A model generated the notes under the pieces. It did no database searches, was not told the origin of the DNA, and worked only from the letters and a program-made list of their open reading frames with translations. The translations under genes and the position numbers were made by a program. A DNA stretch of 17,006 nt from Bacteroidales bacterium UBA3388 (lineage in GTDB: Bacteria > Bacteroidota > Bacteroidia > Bacteroidales > P3). Location: the NCBI GenBank assembly GCA_002358855.1, contig DEPQ01000077.1, forward strand, positions 1 to 17,006. The letters are read 5' to 3'. The number at the start of each line of letters is the position of its first letter. Position 1 is the first letter of the stretch. This document shows positions 14,420 through 17,006 of the stretch, in pieces.

Positions 14420-15868
14420 CTATTCCGATACCGCTCTTATTTTGTAATCTTCCATTTTATAGATTGTTGTTTTTTTGTTTTGATACCCAAAGTTTTCATC
14501 TTTTCTTTCAAAATGGAAATTACTAATTATCTTATCTACTCTGTTCAAATTAGGATTTTGAATAAATTCTTCTCCATTTGTTATTAGACTATTAACAAAA
14601 AACATTGTTATATCATAGCCTAATGTTGCATAAATCCTATCCGGTTCTGTTTTAAAATGTTCTCTATAACTTTTTACAAAATCCACAAAATTACTATTAG
14701 TGTAATCATTGAAATGATTTAATGTAAAATGATAATTATACTTTTCTAATAAAGAGTAATCCAAATGAGGAAATTCTATCCATGAATAATCTGCAAACAA
14801 AATTACTTCCGCATCGTTTTTAAACGCAAAAGAAGACAACAAACGCTTTGCAAAACTTTCATTATCTCTACTATTACCCTTATCAACAAGATTTATTACA
14901 ACATTTTTCTTACCTTCTCTAAATTTTGAAGACAATTTTGAACCTTGTTTATTGTAATCCAAAACTGACCATGTATTATTGCCTTTTGCGAGTAATTGTT
15001 GATAATAATCTAATATAGACTTCAATGCAGGTTTATTGTCGTGCACAACAATAATATTTGCATCTTCATAATTTTTTCTCACATATCTTATAATAGTTTC
15101 CACTTCCGCAGCAGCAGAAGGTTGAATTTTGAAAACAAAATTATTGTCTAATATAGACAAATCCTCACTCATCGGATTCACAACAGGAATTTGTTCTTTT
15201 TTTGCAAAATCAGCAATAAGCGAAAAAGGTTGTTTGAAAACCAAAGGCACAATTATATCCATACTTTTCATAATTTCTGAATTTAAGGCCTCTTGTACTT
15301 TTGCAACATCATTATCCCCTACATCATAAACATAACAATCAACTTTAAACCCTGCGTTTTCCAAATTATTTAAAGCAATTCTTATTCCTTCATAGAAATG
15401 AATGTAATCAAAGCATTTGTATCTTTGGCGTTTCTTTTCATCTATATTAAATTTTGTAAAAGTTAATTGATCAACGGCCTCATAATTCAACGGCATAAAC
15501 ACTGCCATATTTATTTTTCGTGATTTATCTGCTTTCTTTTTTGCACTTGATTTTGGATACAAAGCATTTGCAGAAACCTTTATTGACTCTGTTTTTTCTT
15601 CTTTAAAGACATGTTGATTTCTTACCGTTATGGGAACTTTTATAACTTGACCTGCTTTTAGGTTTTCAGCAGTTAGACCTGGATTAACCTCAATAATATC
15701 CTTTTCTGTCAAGAAAAAGTTTCTTGAAATTCTATATAAAGTTTCCCCTTTTTCTACTTTATGTATTCCAAGCATTTCATCATCTTTCCCATTATTTGTT
15801 TGGGAGTATGTTATCTGAGAACAGAACAACAAAAACGAAAAACAAATCAATTTTACAAAATTTCTCAT
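14420..15868 (-). CDS. Exported LysM protein with type I periplasmic-binding fold
   Basis: This 482-residue protein is annotated from the ATG at 15868. A longer frame begins at a TTG at 15889 but adds seven residues ahead of a clean signal peptide (MRNFVKLICF..., cleavage near YSQ, residue 23). A single LysM domain follows (36-79: HKVEKGETLYRIS, then VNPGLTAENLKAGQVIKVP), which binds peptidoglycan glycan strands. After a charged linker, a type I periplasmic binding-protein fold (119 to the end) begins INMAVFMPL and includes DIIVPLVFKQP and IPVVNPMSED, as in amino-acid-binding ABC receptor components. No permease genes are nearby, so transport is unlikely. The same fold in E. coli LpoA activates a penicillin-binding protein, which suggests a wall-sensing or synthase-regulating role by analogy. 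It lies 24 bp after guaA and 3 bp before the 905-residue gene. The domain call is firm and the role is open. Confidence 0.88.
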   Translation of the reverse strand: MRNFVKLICFSFLLFCSQITYSQTNNGKDDEMLGIHKVEKGETLYRISRNFFLTEKDIIEVNPGLTAENLKAGQVIKVPITVRNQHVFKEEKTESIKVSANALYPKSSAKKKADKSRKINMAVFMPLNYEAVDQLTFTKFNIDEKKRQRYKCFDYIHFYEGIRIALNNLENAGFKVDCYVYDVGDNDVAKVQEALNSEIMKSMDIIVPLVFKQPFSLIADFAKKEQIPVVNPMSEDLSILDNNFVFKIQPSAAAEVETIIRYVRKNYEDANIIVVHDNKPALKSILDYYQQLLAKGNNTWSVLDYNKQGSKLSSKFREGKKNVVINLVDKGNSRDNESFAKRLLSSFAFKNDAEVILFADYSWIEFPHLDYSLLEKYNYHFTLNHFNDYTNSNFVDFVKSYREHFKTEPDRIYATLGYDITMFFVNSLITNGEEFIQNPNLNRVDKIISNFHFERKDENFGYQNKKTTIYKMEDYKIRAVSE

Positions 15869-15892
15869 AACGGTATTTTTAAAAACCAATAA

Positions 15893-17006
15893 TTATTCCC
15901 ATTCAATAGTTGCAGGAGGTTTTGAGCTAATGTCATAACATACTCTATTTACTCCGCGTACCTTATTTATAATCTCATTAGATACTTTTGCTAAAAATTC
16001 GTATGGCAAATGAGACCAATCAGCAGTCATTCCATCAATTGATTCCACTGCTCTAAGAGCAACAACTCTTTCATAAGTTCTCTCATCTCCCATTACACCA
16101 ACAGATTGTATTGGAAGCAAAACAGCACCTGCTTGCCAAACTTTATTATACAATCCATCTTTTTTCAAATTGTCTATAAAAATAGCATCAACCTCTTGAA
16201 GAATTGCCACTTTCTCTGCTGTAACATCTCCTAATATTCTTATAGCCAAGCCAGGTCCTGGGAAAGGATGACGACCCAAAAGTTCGTCTTTTAATCCCAA
16301 AGCTTTACCAACTCTTCTTACTTCATCTTTAAACAAAGATCTTAAAGGCTCAACTATTTTCAATTTCATATAATCAGGAAGTCCTCCTACGTTGTGGTGA
16401 GACTTGATTGTAACGCTCGGACCCTTTACACTGCAACTCTCAATGACGTCTGGATAAATTGTTCCTTGTGCTAACCATTTTACATCTTTAATTTTAGCAG
16501 CCTCTGCATCAAAAACATCTATAAAAGTCTTACCTATTGCTTTTCTTTTCTTTTCCGGATCGGTTAATCCTTCAAGAGCAGAATAAAACTCTTTCTTTGC
16601 ATCTACTCCAATAACGTTTAAGCCCATTCCTTTGTAAGAAGCCAAAACATCTTCAAACTCATTTTTACGTAAAAGACCATTATCTACAAATATACAATTA
16701 AGATTTTTGCCTATTGCTTTATGCAACAAAAGAGCAGCAACAGATGAATCCACTCCACCACTTAATCCCAAAACTACTTTATCATCTTGCAACTGTTGTT
16801 TTAAGTTTGCAATTGTTGTATCGATAAAAGAATCTTCTGTCCAACTTTGTTCACAACCGCAAACGCCAACTACGAAATTTTTAAGCATGGTTAAGCCCTC
16901 TGTTGAATGATAAACTTCTGGGTGGAATTGAATTGCGTAAGTTTCTTCGCCTTCTATTTTATATCCAGCATTCTTTACACTTTCTGTTGAGCAGATTACC
17001 TTATAG
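15893..17006 (-). CDS. guaA: GMP synthase (glutamine-hydrolysing), N-terminus outside window
   Basis: About 371 residues of the C-terminal two-thirds are visible. The frame continues to the window edge beyond the in-frame ATG at 16888, which is internal and not the true start. The upstream part shows the end of the class I glutamine amidotransferase domain with FHPEV, carrying the catalytic His and Glu. The ATP-pyrophosphatase domain follows, with P-loop LGLSGGVDSS and FVDNGLLR. The dimerisation domain contains HPFPGPGLAIRILGDVT and ends YDISSKPPATIEWE, the classic GuaA terminus. The enzyme makes GMP from XMP, ATP and glutamine in the cytoplasm. It is the first visible gene of the ten-gene minus-strand run, followed 24 bp later by the LysM protein. 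Its promoter is beyond the window. The sequence is intact as far as seen. Confidence 0.98.
   Translation of the reverse strand, partial: YKVICSTESVKNAGYKIEGEETYAIQFHPEVYHSTEGLTMLKNFVVGVCGCEQSWTEDSFIDTTIANLKQQLQDDKVVLGLSGGVDSSVAALLLHKAIGKNLNCIFVDNGLLRKNEFEDVLASYKGMGLNVIGVDAKKEFYSALEGLTDPEKKRKAIGKTFIDVFDAEAAKIKDVKWLAQGTIYPDVIESCSVKGPSVTIKSHHNVGGLPDYMKLKIVEPLRSLFKDEVRRVGKALGLKDELLGRHPFPGPGLAIRILGDVTAEKVAILQEVDAIFIDNLKKDGLYNKVWQAGAVLLPIQSVGVMGDERTYERVVALRAVESIDGMTADWSHLPYEFLAKVSNEIINKVRGVNRVCYDISSKPPATIEWE

Noticed and set aside
15869..15889. Longer TTG start for the LysM protein.
   Set aside because: It adds seven residues ahead of a complete signal peptide, and ATG at 15868 gives a normal exported protein.

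Overview
The window is AT-rich and reads as a Bacteroidota chromosome, most likely order Bacteroidales. The evidence is a TTTG-N19-TANNTTTG promoter, start codons preceded by A-rich leaders instead of Shine-Dalgarno sites, a prolyl tripeptidyl peptidase very close to the Porphyromonas gingivalis enzyme, and envelope proteins with typically Bacteroidota architectures. No species can be named from sequence alone.

Layout. Positions 1-2627 carry a short plus-strand accessory block: the C-terminal part of a WYL-domain transcriptional regulator (cut by the window edge), a small cysteine-containing lipoprotein with its own promoter and terminator, and a two-gene AbiE-type toxin-antitoxin operon (AbiEi antitoxin and AbiEii nucleotidyltransferase toxin, overlapping by ATGA). 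WYL regulators and AbiE pairs are common in phage-defence regions, so this may be the right edge of a defence island, but the part that would prove it lies outside the window. A stem-loop at 2647-2690 separates it from the converging housekeeping side.

Positions 2714-17006 hold ten genes, all on the minus strand, with gaps of at most 62 bp and no recognisable internal promoter. In transcription order they are: guaA (GMP synthase, 5' end outside the window); a LysM plus periplasmic-binding-fold protein; a 905-residue exported multidomain surface protein; a 757-residue exported protein with the helical-repeat/PD40/carboxypeptidase-regulatory-like/OmpA layout of PorE; a GT2 polyprenol-phosphate sugar transferase; prolyl tripeptidyl peptidase; riboflavin synthase; GTPase HflX; an MscS-type channel; and a flippase-like multi-spanning membrane protein.

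The most interesting candidate for something undescribed is the three-gene envelope module at 9410-15868: peptidoglycan-binding LysM/PBP1-fold protein, large secreted protein and PorE-like protein. The genes are packed 3 and 15 bp apart. The OmpA-like domain of the PorE-like protein appears to have lost the two residues that normally grip diaminopimelate. The second point of interest is the AbiE operon, whose -7 element abuts the antitoxin ATG, suggesting a leaderless transcript. The rest is ordinary core metabolism and envelope biology.
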